Below are positions 27,501-34,479 of a stretch of 61,229 nt of DNA, piece after piece. Position numbers and translations under genes: made by a program. Positions within the stretch are counted from its first letter, which is position 1. The number at the start of each line of letters is the position of its first letter. Origin of the DNA: Cytophagales bacterium (GTDB lineage Bacteria > Bacteroidota > Bacteroidia > Cytophagales > Cyclobacteriaceae); the NCBI GenBank assembly GCA_027317105.1, contig DAHVFH010000175.1, forward strand, positions 1-61,229, in the 5' to 3' direction. Below the pieces are notes generated by a model. The model did not search any database, had not been told where the DNA came from, and saw only the letters and a list, made by a program, of their open reading frames with translations.

Positions 27501-27632
27501 TCCAACAAATCACTTCCGGATTGGTGCCTTTCTGTTTTCAATCAAAAAGAAAAAGTTTCAGAGCCTCCGGAAAATAATGTTCAAACCCGTTTGTTGATGG
27601 CATTGATACGGTTTCAGACAACAAAGAACTAA
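24531..27632 (+). CDS. secreted DUF5107 protein with C-terminal TPR array
   Basis: The ATG at 24531 begins a Sec signal (MKKFSLTFFATVMVQLSLSA). Residues ~25-400 match DUF5107, a beta-sandwich related to galactose-mutarotase-like sugar-binding domains, with motifs ILPEVGGKIWGAW, GIEANYGIIGHTPN and WGLSRQGMIWDKLL. Residues ~450-1030 are tetratricopeptide repeats (for example YAKGEIKFSGCLAQDPYY, ARGFALKALSINTYDPSA). DUF5107/TPR proteins are frequent near polysaccharide and amino-sugar loci and may be glycoside hydrolases of undefined specificity. It leads the plus-strand arm of the supercluster. Confidence 0.8.
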   Translation: MKKFSLTFFATVMVQLSLSAQSLVLVKESNRIFKSYPFNDPNPIPTKNLIYPYFRFDGFTDKPINKEWKVVELENQFIKLMILPEVGGKIWGAWEKSTGLPFLYNNSVVKFRDVAMRGPWTSGGIEANYGIIGHTPNCATPVDYRTEKKPDGSASCYIGTFDKLTQTYWTIEVNMPADKAYFTTHSTWHNGNSLEQPYYTWMNVGMPANGNLEFVYPGTRYIGHEGEYANWRINKDNGKDISFYEQNNFGGYKSYHVFGSYTDFFGTFYHAKNFGMGHYALYDEKPGKKIWIWGLSRQGMIWDKLLTDTDGQYVEIQSGRLFNQSADGSSFTPFKHRGFSPYATDEWTEYWFPVKGTGGFVKANPYGSLNVNVEGGFLKWLFSPLQTFDETLTVSEHGKKIVERKTSFLPLQLYKDSLQWSGNLKEITIAIGEKFFYDANPSVDSLARPVALPPDFKWDTPYALYSLGKEAVQSRDYAKGEIKFSGCLAQDPYYVPALAEMSFLQIRKMEYEKARGFALKALSINTYDPSANFAYGLANVAINKIADAQDAFGIASASVKFRSAAYVELAKSYFRLGQMNKSFDYADKAVSVNSKNLEAWQLKSIIYRVRGEKENALAALGKIREINPLSHFVNAEKLLWKVSSPEDFKGHIQQEMKDEVFLNLADRYQNLNHYQDALTILKQSPRQAEILYWQAYLLNKVNDASFSDILAQADKTSPAFIFPYRVNAAQVMEWAAQNSPSWKPKYFLGLIHWNAGNIEKARTLFQQCGNPDFAPFHAAKASLFPEQAEVNLVRAAQLDNHEWRYGKLLATYYLTSGDNKKALATILEYQKQFPDNNVIAFFTAKCFLLNKQYAKSYALLTSKTFLPSEGSTEGHQLYREALLMMALEEIGKGNYSKAISTIEKAKQWPENLGVGKPYDEGIDVRFEKYIQAICLEKLKKKQEADTLFLALTTEMIQSKNANFLINALSLRKSGMENKGTEILQQWKNESSNKSLPDWCLSVFNQKEKVSEPPENNVQTRLLMALIRFQTTKN

Positions 27633-27838
27633 CACTTAATTATCGAAAGAATATATTTGAAAATAAAAATCAAACTGTTGTGTTGGAGGATTGCTTAGTA
27701 AATTAGGCAGTGCCGAAGAATTGAATCAGGTTTGAGTGAGGTGCTTTCTGTTCTCGGGTATTGGCCTGGTATTTTATATCAACGGTTTTGTGTTTCCTTT
27801 TAGGATGATTAAATTATTGAAATTTTAACCCCACGGAT

Positions 27839-29452
27839 ATGAAACGAAGAGAACACCTTAAAAGACTGGCGCTTTTGCCCTTGGCTGGGGCGGTTATGCC
27901 TGCGTTTGCTGGAAGTACCGAATCGATCATTGAACTGGGTTTAAAGGATGAACCGCAAAACATTTTTCGTTCTATCGGTGTTGAGCCAATCATCAACTGC
28001 CGAGGAACGTTCACGATCATTGGCGGCTCAATCGAGCGGCCAGAAGTGCGCTCGGCTATGGAAGCTTCTTCTCAAAATTTTGTTCAGTACGATGAACTGG
28101 CGGATGCCATTAATCAAAAACTGGCCGAGCTTACCGGGGCAGAGTGGGGCATGGTTTCTGCAGGCTGTGCAGCAGGATTGAAACATGTAACCGCCGCCTG
28201 TGTTACGGGTGGAAACCCGGAGAAACTTATTCGCATTCCTGACCTTACCGGTTTTGAAAAAACCGAAGTGGTTGTGCCTCGTCACTCTCGCAATGTTTAT
28301 GACCACGCCATTCGCAATATTGGTGTGAAGATCATTACGGTTGACACGATCGAAGAATTAGAAAAAGCACTGAACCCAAAAACGGCCATGATTTATATTA
28401 TGGCCTATAGCGCAACGCAACCCGGCCAGCCAATGTCAACAGAAGCAATCGCCAAAATCGCCAAGCCAAAAAATATTCCTATCCTGGTTGATGCTGCGGC
28501 AGAAGTTCTTACCATACCCAATGTCCATCTTCAACAAGGTGCTACAATAGTTGCCTATAGCGGTGGCAAGGCCATCTGCGGACCGCAATGTGCCGGACTA
28601 TTGCTGGGGCAAAAAGATATTTTAATGTCAGCGTGGCAAGCGAGTTCTCCGCACCATGGCCCAGGCCGCGACAACAAAGTGGGTCGCGAGGAAATGATGG
28701 GCATGTTGGCGGCAGTAGAGACTTGGAAAAAGCGCGACCACGCTGCCGAGTGGAAGACCTGGCTCTCCTGGCTCGACATGATTTCTAAAAAAGTAACTTC
28801 TGTTGAAGGGGTAACGACATCCGTATTTGAACCTACTGAACTTTCCAACAAATCGCCTGTGCTTAATGTGATGTGGGATCCGTCAAAACTTAACTTGACT
28901 GGTGATGAACTGGCTGAAATTGTTGGAAGAAGTAAACCACGCATAGCAATCGGTAGTGAAACTAAAGATGGGATGACGTCCATCCAAATCACAACCGGAC
29001 AGATGCAACCCGGAAACGATAAAATTGTAGCCGAAAGAATTTTTGAAATCCTTTCGAAAAAGCGCAGCCCTAAATCAACAACAATGAAACGCCCATCGGG
29101 AGTCATCACCGGGCGGTGGGAAGTTACCGTTGAGTTTTTCAATAGCAGGAGCACGCATAGCTTTAACCTCGAACAAGACGGCAATTGGATTCAAGGTTCG
29201 CACAAGGGTGATTTTACTACCCGGGATTTGGTGGGAACATTTGAGGAAGATAAAATAATACTTCGAAGTGTGGAAAGGCCGGTTGGGGATAATGTATCCT
29301 TTATTTTTTCGGGTACTCTTTCTGGAGGTTCATTTTCCGGGGAAATTTATATGGGTGAATACCGCACTGCGAAATTCACAGCAACAAAATATAAATACAA
29401 AGGCAAGCGTGAACGTATAGTGGTTCCGGGCGGACCACCACTTGCTACCTAG
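27839..29452 (+). CDS. exported SelA-like PLP enzyme with extra C-terminal beta domain (D-glucosaminate ammonia-lyase type)
   Basis: A Tat-like signal (MKRREHLKRLALLPLAGAVM) precedes a fold-type I PLP domain of the SelA/DgaE group. Lys244 in YSGGKAICGPQ is the expected Schiff-base Lys; Asp218 in ILVDAAAEV binds the PLP ring. Known relatives include D-glucosaminate-6-phosphate ammonia-lyase (DgaE); none of the selenocysteine machinery is nearby, so selenium transfer is unlikely. Residues ~424-530 are an added beta-rich domain (GRWEVTVEFF ... FTATKYKYKG), not in standard members. It is followed by two amidohydrolases and a sugar dehydrogenase, suggesting amino-acid-sugar breakdown outside the cytoplasm. 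Substrate unproven. Confidence 0.8.
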   Translation: MKRREHLKRLALLPLAGAVMPAFAGSTESIIELGLKDEPQNIFRSIGVEPIINCRGTFTIIGGSIERPEVRSAMEASSQNFVQYDELADAINQKLAELTGAEWGMVSAGCAAGLKHVTAACVTGGNPEKLIRIPDLTGFEKTEVVVPRHSRNVYDHAIRNIGVKIITVDTIEELEKALNPKTAMIYIMAYSATQPGQPMSTEAIAKIAKPKNIPILVDAAAEVLTIPNVHLQQGATIVAYSGGKAICGPQCAGLLLGQKDILMSAWQASSPHHGPGRDNKVGREEMMGMLAAVETWKKRDHAAEWKTWLSWLDMISKKVTSVEGVTTSVFEPTELSNKSPVLNVMWDPSKLNLTGDELAEIVGRSKPRIAIGSETKDGMTSIQITTGQMQPGNDKIVAERIFEILSKKRSPKSTTMKRPSGVITGRWEVTVEFFNSRSTHSFNLEQDGNWIQGSHKGDFTTRDLVGTFEEDKIILRSVERPVGDNVSFIFSGTLSGGSFSGEIYMGEYRTAKFTATKYKYKGKRERIVVPGGPPLAT

Positions 29453-29575
29453 TGAAAAAAAATATAGCTTTAATAGGCTTTTGGAGCACGGGTATTTATT
29501 TCAGGCAACTGCCAAAGCGGAGTGACAGTAAACATTAACGGAGAATCTAAGTTTGTTAACGCTGACGTTGAGTAA
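29452..29575 (+). pseudogene. possible frameshifted mini-lipoprotein
   Basis: A GTG that overlaps the stop of the SelA-like gene starts VKKNIALIGF, a signal-like segment. A +1 shift around the TTTT at 29479-29482 then leads to VFISGNCQSGVTVNINGESK, ending at TAA 29573-29575. The lipobox SGNC fits a lipoprotein. Either it is a decayed small gene or coincidence. Confidence 0.25.
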
Positions 29576-29639
29576 AATTAGTTGACCGCGTTGATAGATT
29601 TTAACCTTTCATATTGATCTAATCCATTTCTTATTATTA

Positions 29640-30926
29640 ATGCAAATAGGTAAAATAAAATACGCCCAAGTGTCAGGCATGGTGTTTACGCTATGCCTGC
29701 TACTTTCTTCCTTCTCATTCGCCCATGCCCAGGAAATTGATCTGCTTCTCAAAGGCGGTCATGTGATCGATCCAAAGAATCAAATTGATTCGAAGATGGA
29801 TGTGGCCATCTCGAACGGAAAGATTTTACAGGTGGCACCAAACATCTCAGCTCAAAAAGCAAAAAATGTGGTCAATGTTACCGGGCTATATATTACACCA
29901 GGCCTGATTGATATGCATGTGCATGCCTTTCAGGGCAACGAACCTGATGCTTACATCGCCAACGGGTTCACGAGCTTGCCACCTGATGGCTTCACCTTCC
30001 GGGCAGGCGTGACAACAGTTGTGGATGCAGGAAGTTCAGGGTGGAGAAATTTCCGACAATTCAAAAAACAAACTATCGATAGAAGTCAGACACGTATCCT
30101 TGCACTGCTCAACATCGTTGGCACGGGCATGGCTAGTCGATTTGAAGAACAGGACACTAATGATATGAATCCTGTTCAAACAGCACTTATGATCAAGCGT
30201 TTGTTTCCTGAAATTATTGTTGGAATAAAAGCTGCACATTATTGGGGCGACTTTACTCAAGTGGATCGTGCTGTGGAGGCAGGTAACCTCGTCAACGTGC
30301 CTGTAATGGTTGACTTTGGGGAACATAATCCTCCGCTCTCGATTGAAGAATTGTTTATGAAGCACCTGCGACCGGGTGATATGTTTACCCATACATTTTC
30401 GTACGGCCCGGCCAACCGTGAAACGATTGTAGATGAAACAGGAAAAGTAAAATCGTTTGTCTTTGAAGCCCAAAAGCGAGGAATTATTTTTGATGTTGGG
30501 CATGGTGGTGGTGCATTCTCTTGGCGACAAGCTGTGCCGGCTTTGCAACAGGGATTCATCCCTAATGTCATTAGTACTGACCTTCATGCAGACAGTATGA
30601 ATGGCGGAATGAAAGACTTGTGCAATGTAATGTCTAAGTTTCTTAACATGGGAATGTCGCTTCACGATGTTGTTTCCTGTGTCACATTGAATCCGGCAAA
30701 CGCCATCAAGCGATCAGAATTTGGGAATTTGAGTGAAGGTTCTGAAGCCGATGTTACTGTGCTTAACTTACGCAAGGGAGACTTTGGGTTTTTGGATATT
30801 AGAAAAACAAAACTGAAAGGCGAACAAAAACTAGAAGCCGAACTGACCATTCGTGCCGGAAAGATTATGTGGGACTTGAACGGCATCAGCGCACCCGCTT
30901 GGGAAACTGAACTTCCTAAAAAATAA
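29640..30926 (+). CDS. exported amidohydrolase A (COG3964-like deacetylase family)
   Basis: A signal peptide of ~30 residues (core MVFTLCLLLSSFSFAHA, cleavage before QEIDL) precedes an amidohydrolase barrel. Metal-site residues by eye: H93 and H95 in DMHVHAF, K197 in VGIKAAHYWG (expected carboxylated Lys), H251 in FTHTFS and D314 in STDLHAD. The barrel-strand-5 position that is usually His carries Asp (D225 in VPVMVDFG). Relatives annotated as dihydroorotase-like deacetylases sit beside DgaE-like genes in other bacteria (recalled, not checked). A role as N-acyl-D-aminoacid or N-acyl-aminoaldonate deacylase is inferred. It lies 2 bp before its paralogue B. Confidence 0.85.
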   Translation: MQIGKIKYAQVSGMVFTLCLLLSSFSFAHAQEIDLLLKGGHVIDPKNQIDSKMDVAISNGKILQVAPNISAQKAKNVVNVTGLYITPGLIDMHVHAFQGNEPDAYIANGFTSLPPDGFTFRAGVTTVVDAGSSGWRNFRQFKKQTIDRSQTRILALLNIVGTGMASRFEEQDTNDMNPVQTALMIKRLFPEIIVGIKAAHYWGDFTQVDRAVEAGNLVNVPVMVDFGEHNPPLSIEELFMKHLRPGDMFTHTFSYGPANRETIVDETGKVKSFVFEAQKRGIIFDVGHGGGAFSWRQAVPALQQGFIPNVISTDLHADSMNGGMKDLCNVMSKFLNMGMSLHDVVSCVTLNPANAIKRSEFGNLSEGSEADVTVLNLRKGDFGFLDIRKTKLKGEQKLEAELTIRAGKIMWDLNGISAPAWETELPKK

Positions 30927-30928
30927 AT

Positions 30929-32152
30929 ATGCGATTTCTTTTACTGATTCTGTATTTCAACATCACTTCGCTTTTTGTTCAAGCGCAACCATACGATTTG
31001 CTGATAAAAAATGGGCGCGTTATCGATCCGAAAAGCAAAATTGATGCTAAAATGGATATTGCCATTGTCGATGGTAAAATTGCGAGGGTAGCCAAAGAAA
31101 TTCCTACAACGGCATCTAAAAAAATTATTGATGCCTCCGGATTACTGGTAACACCAGGGCTTATAGATATCCACACCCATGTTTTTGTAGGGAGCAAAAC
31201 CGATATTTTTGCTGATGGTATTTACAGCGTCTCGGCCGATGACTTCAGTTTCAAATCGGGTGTAACTACTGTGGTGGATGCAGGCACTTCGGGCTGGAGA
31301 AATTTTTCCTTGTTTAAAATAAACCTAATTGACAAGTCGCAAACACGTATTCTCGCCTTTCTCAATATTGCAGGCACAGGCATGAGTGGCGATCCAGGCC
31401 AGCAGGATGTAAATGACATGGATGCAAAGATGACGTCCCTCATAATTCAAAAATATCGCGATATAATTGTGGGCGTGAAGATCGGGCATTTTGAAGGAAA
31501 TGATTGGGATCCATTCAATCGGGCGCTTGAGGCGGCCAACATTGCTAAGGTTCCCATGTTTGTAGAATGTCACCTCCCGCAATATTCACTAGAAGATCAA
31601 TTAAATAAAATGCGGCCTGGCGATATCATCACTCACGTGTACGAAAAAATCACCGAACGCCAGTCAGTGGTGGATGATAAGGGGAAGGTTCGACCCTTTG
31701 TATTGAAGGCAAAGGAGAAAGGTATTTTGTTTGATGTAGGGCACGGAGGTTACGGCTTCTGGTTTAGTGAAGCGGTACCGGCACTTCAACAAGGACTGGC
31801 TCCCAATACCTTTGGCTCAGACTTGCACCGGTTCAGCATGAATGGGGGAATGAAAAATACACTCAATATCATGTCGAAGTATTTGACCCTAGGCATGGAA
31901 GTACCGGATATCATTATGCGAGCAACTTGGAATGCAGCAAGTGCTATCAAGCGGGAAGACCTCGGTACTTTGGATGAAGGAGCGATTGCGGATATTGCCG
32001 TGATCAGTATCCAAAACGGAAAATTTGGGTTTATAGATGCTGGTGGAAATAAAATTGATGGCACGCGAAAATTTGAAGCAGAGCTTACTGTACGTGCTGG
32101 CAAAATCGTTTGGGATTTGAACGGGCTATCCGCATTAAGTTTTACGAAGTAG
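30929..32152 (+). CDS. exported amidohydrolase B, paralogue of A
   Basis: A 407-residue paralogue of the preceding protein (same blocks throughout: GLIDIHTH, AGTSGWRNF, HVYEK, FDVGHGGYGFW, GSDLHRFSMNGG). Signal MRFLLLILYFNITSLFVQA. Metal ligands: H82, H84, K184, H236, D298; strand-5 position Glu213 (MFVECHLPQ). The two copies differ most in the segments around strand 5 and the strand-6 loop, where a change of substrate would be expected. The gap of 2 bp shows tight coupling with A; the sugar dehydrogenase follows after 30 bp. Confidence 0.85.
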   Translation: MRFLLLILYFNITSLFVQAQPYDLLIKNGRVIDPKSKIDAKMDIAIVDGKIARVAKEIPTTASKKIIDASGLLVTPGLIDIHTHVFVGSKTDIFADGIYSVSADDFSFKSGVTTVVDAGTSGWRNFSLFKINLIDKSQTRILAFLNIAGTGMSGDPGQQDVNDMDAKMTSLIIQKYRDIIVGVKIGHFEGNDWDPFNRALEAANIAKVPMFVECHLPQYSLEDQLNKMRPGDIITHVYEKITERQSVVDDKGKVRPFVLKAKEKGILFDVGHGGYGFWFSEAVPALQQGLAPNTFGSDLHRFSMNGGMKNTLNIMSKYLTLGMEVPDIIMRATWNAASAIKREDLGTLDEGAIADIAVISIQNGKFGFIDAGGNKIDGTRKFEAELTVRAGKIVWDLNGLSALSFTK

Positions 32153-32182
32153 GTGACAAAGACTAACTAACAAAGTAGTACA

Positions 32183-33316
32183 ATGAAAAAGCTTTTCACA
32201 ATTCTTTTGTTTTTTGTTCTCGTCCTATTTTTATCCTGCAAAGAAAAACAGCATTGGCTTGTTGATAGTGAAGAAGGAAAACTACGAATAGAACTAGTGG
32301 CTGACAGCATCACGATTCCTTTTGCGATGGCTTTCCTTTCGGATGACAGGATGGTTGTATCCGACAGGCCAAAAGGTGAAATGATTATAGTGAATACCGA
32401 TGATGGCGTCAAAACAAAAGTGAAAGGCGTGCCTGTCGTCATTAACAAAGGCGATGGCGGCTTGCTGGACATTCTACCGCACCCTCAATTCAAAACAAAC
32501 AAGAAAGTATTTTATGTTTACTCATTTCAAAATGAGCAAGGTTTCAGCCTAGCTGTTGAAAGTGCTCGACTTGAAAAAGACAGCCTTGTTGAACGCAAAC
32601 GGTTATTTACTGCGCAGCCCTATTTTGATCGTCCGAGTTTTTACGGTTCAAGACTTTTGTTAAAAGATGGGTATTTATATATCAGTACAGGTGTAGATAA
32701 ATCAAGACAGGACTCAGCTCAGTTGTTGACCAATCATTTAGGAAAAATCATGCGGATAAAAGAAGATGGTAGCCTGCCTAAAGGTAACCCCTTTATTAAT
32801 GTTCCCGGGGCTCTACCTGAAATCTGGTGTTATGGAACCCGAAACCCTCAAGGATTAACTGTCAATCCTTTCACCAACGAAATATGGGAACATGAACATG
32901 GCCCGAAAGGTGGTGATGAAATCAACATCATTAATGGAGGAAAGAATTATGGCTGGCCGATTATTACCTATGGCAAAGAATATGACGGTAACCCCGTGGG
33001 TGACGGCAATACTGAAAAGGAAGGTATGGAGCAACCCTTTCATTATTATGTTCCCTCCATAGCACCCAGTGGCATGGTATTTTACACGGGCAAAAGGTTT
33101 CCAAAGTGGAAAGGCAATCTATTTATTGGGTCAATGGTATTGAGACATTTAAATCGTTCTGTTATCAAAAACAACAAGGTTATCCATGAAGAGAGGATAT
33201 TGAAAGACCAAAAGTGGCGCGTCAGAAATGTGATCCAAGGTCCGGATGGTTATCTTTATATTGGCGTAGACGGAGGAATGATATTAAGGATAAAGCCTGA
33301 GAAGTCATTTTTTTAG
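32183..33316 (+). CDS. lipoprotein PQQ-type aldose sugar dehydrogenase
   Basis: A lipoprotein (MKKLFTILLFFVLVLFLSC) with a ~350-residue six-bladed propeller of the soluble glucose/aldose sugar dehydrogenase (YliI/Asd) family. Landmarks: GGLLDILPHPQF with the likely catalytic His, GSRLLLKDGYLYISTG, TRNPQGLTVNP and EHEHGPKGGDEINII, a PQQ/Ca site motif. It oxidises aldoses at C1 to lactones using PQQ. No PQQ synthesis genes are in the window. It ends the plus-strand arm. Its position beside SelA-like and amidohydrolase genes suggests that it makes the aldonate that they process; that is an inference. Confidence 0.85.
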   Translation: MKKLFTILLFFVLVLFLSCKEKQHWLVDSEEGKLRIELVADSITIPFAMAFLSDDRMVVSDRPKGEMIIVNTDDGVKTKVKGVPVVINKGDGGLLDILPHPQFKTNKKVFYVYSFQNEQGFSLAVESARLEKDSLVERKRLFTAQPYFDRPSFYGSRLLLKDGYLYISTGVDKSRQDSAQLLTNHLGKIMRIKEDGSLPKGNPFINVPGALPEIWCYGTRNPQGLTVNPFTNEIWEHEHGPKGGDEINIINGGKNYGWPIITYGKEYDGNPVGDGNTEKEGMEQPFHYYVPSIAPSGMVFYTGKRFPKWKGNLFIGSMVLRHLNRSVIKNNKVIHEERILKDQKWRVRNVIQGPDGYLYIGVDGGMILRIKPEKSFF

Positions 33317-33418
33317 TGTAATGGTCAATTTGTTTAGACGGCTCACTGAGCGGATGAATCCCAGTAATACACATGACATGAACTGAATCGAAGAGATTAC
33401 CTGAAATGGATTCCGCTA

Positions 33419-34447
33419 TCAAGCCGGAATAAATTTATAAGGATAAACTTTGCCAGAGTTCCATTGGCACACATATAGATTTTCGTCATCATCCACCAGC
33501 ACATCGTGGGGATGCATGAACAAGTTCATCGTTTGATGAAACGGTTTTAACTTTCGGTTTTCATCGTAGACTGCGGCAGAACCACCCAATACTGAAATTG
33601 GTTTGTTTTCTTTGTTCAGGATTATTACAAAACCACTGTTCACAGTATCGAGGTTAGGAGACCGCAACACCGCTGTGTATAAATAATCTCCTTTGATGAC
33701 TGGCCTGCACACACAAGCACCGGGCAGGGAAATGGTTTCAATGTATTTTCCGGCCATCGAAAAACGCTTAAAACAACAGCGGGTGCGGTCGGTTACGATA
33801 AGGGTTTCAGGTTTCCTTCTGTAATCAATGCAGATGCCGTGGGCATTGTCTAAATGCCCTTCCTGATCGCCACGGCCGCCAAAAATATTTTTGATTTTCC
33901 CCAACGTATCATAATGGATAATGTATTGAGATCCGTAACCATCAGCAACGTACACTTCGCCATCTTTGGTAATGGCGGTCTCAGTTGGGACAAATTGCTT
34001 TGCTTCGGTGTATTTTCCACTTTCCATTGGGAAATCCCAAGTAGTGATCAATTTTCCGTCTACCGTTGTTCGGTAAAATTGGTGGCGCACCGTGTCGGTG
34101 ATAAATAGATGCTGGTCTTTTCCTTCGCCAATTAGCGTAAGCCCGTGTGCCCCGGGAAAATCATGTCCCCAGGTTTTGAGGAGCTTCCCGCGTTTATCAA
34201 AGAAGATAACGTTGTTCTTTGTTTCATTCGTGAGCAGCAAAATTCTTTGACTTCCGTCTTGTACCATTTCATGGCAATCGTTAACCGGAAGTTCGGCTGA
34301 CGATGATTTCACCCAATTTTTGTCCAACCGATATTTCTTTTCATTTTGGCCAATGATTTCATCGCTAAAGGCAAAAACTTTGTTTGCCCCAAAAACAGAT
34401 GCCGATGTGAGGGCTGCAGATTGCAGGATGAATTCTCTTCTTTTCAT
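33419..34447 (-). CDS. Tat-exported NHL-repeat propeller protein
   Basis: Start at MKRREFILQSAALTSASVFG, a Tat-type signal (an ATG two codons earlier is possible). The rest is a six-bladed NHL propeller with repeated phrases HGLTLIGEGKDQHLFITD, NAHGICIDYRRKPETLIVTD and HPHDVLVDDDENLYVCQW. This class includes peptidyl-amidoglycolate lyases and sugar lactonases. The recurring His (HGL, HGI, HDV) in each blade could be metal or substrate ligands. A lactonase role after the sugar dehydrogenase would fit the inferred pathway but is untested. It is the last gene of the minus-strand arm, 32 bp after the cytochrome-domain protein. Confidence 0.75.
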   Translation of the reverse strand: MKRREFILQSAALTSASVFGANKVFAFSDEIIGQNEKKYRLDKNWVKSSSAELPVNDCHEMVQDGSQRILLLTNETKNNVIFFDKRGKLLKTWGHDFPGAHGLTLIGEGKDQHLFITDTVRHQFYRTTVDGKLITTWDFPMESGKYTEAKQFVPTETAITKDGEVYVADGYGSQYIIHYDTLGKIKNIFGGRGDQEGHLDNAHGICIDYRRKPETLIVTDRTRCCFKRFSMAGKYIETISLPGACVCRPVIKGDYLYTAVLRSPNLDTVNSGFVIILNKENKPISVLGGSAAVYDENRKLKPFHQTMNLFMHPHDVLVDDDENLYVCQWNSGKVYPYKFIPA

Positions 34448-34479
34448 AATCATTGAGTTTGGGAGACTAAAATTAACGT

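Noticed and set aside
27839..29452. Annotation as selenium transferase (SelA)
   Set aside because: No selB, selC or selD nearby, and the protein is exported; a lyase role of the DgaE type fits the context better.
28555..30665. Antisense frames over the SelA-like gene and amidohydrolase A
   Set aside because: They are shadows of genes with clear catalytic motifs; no independent evidence of coding.
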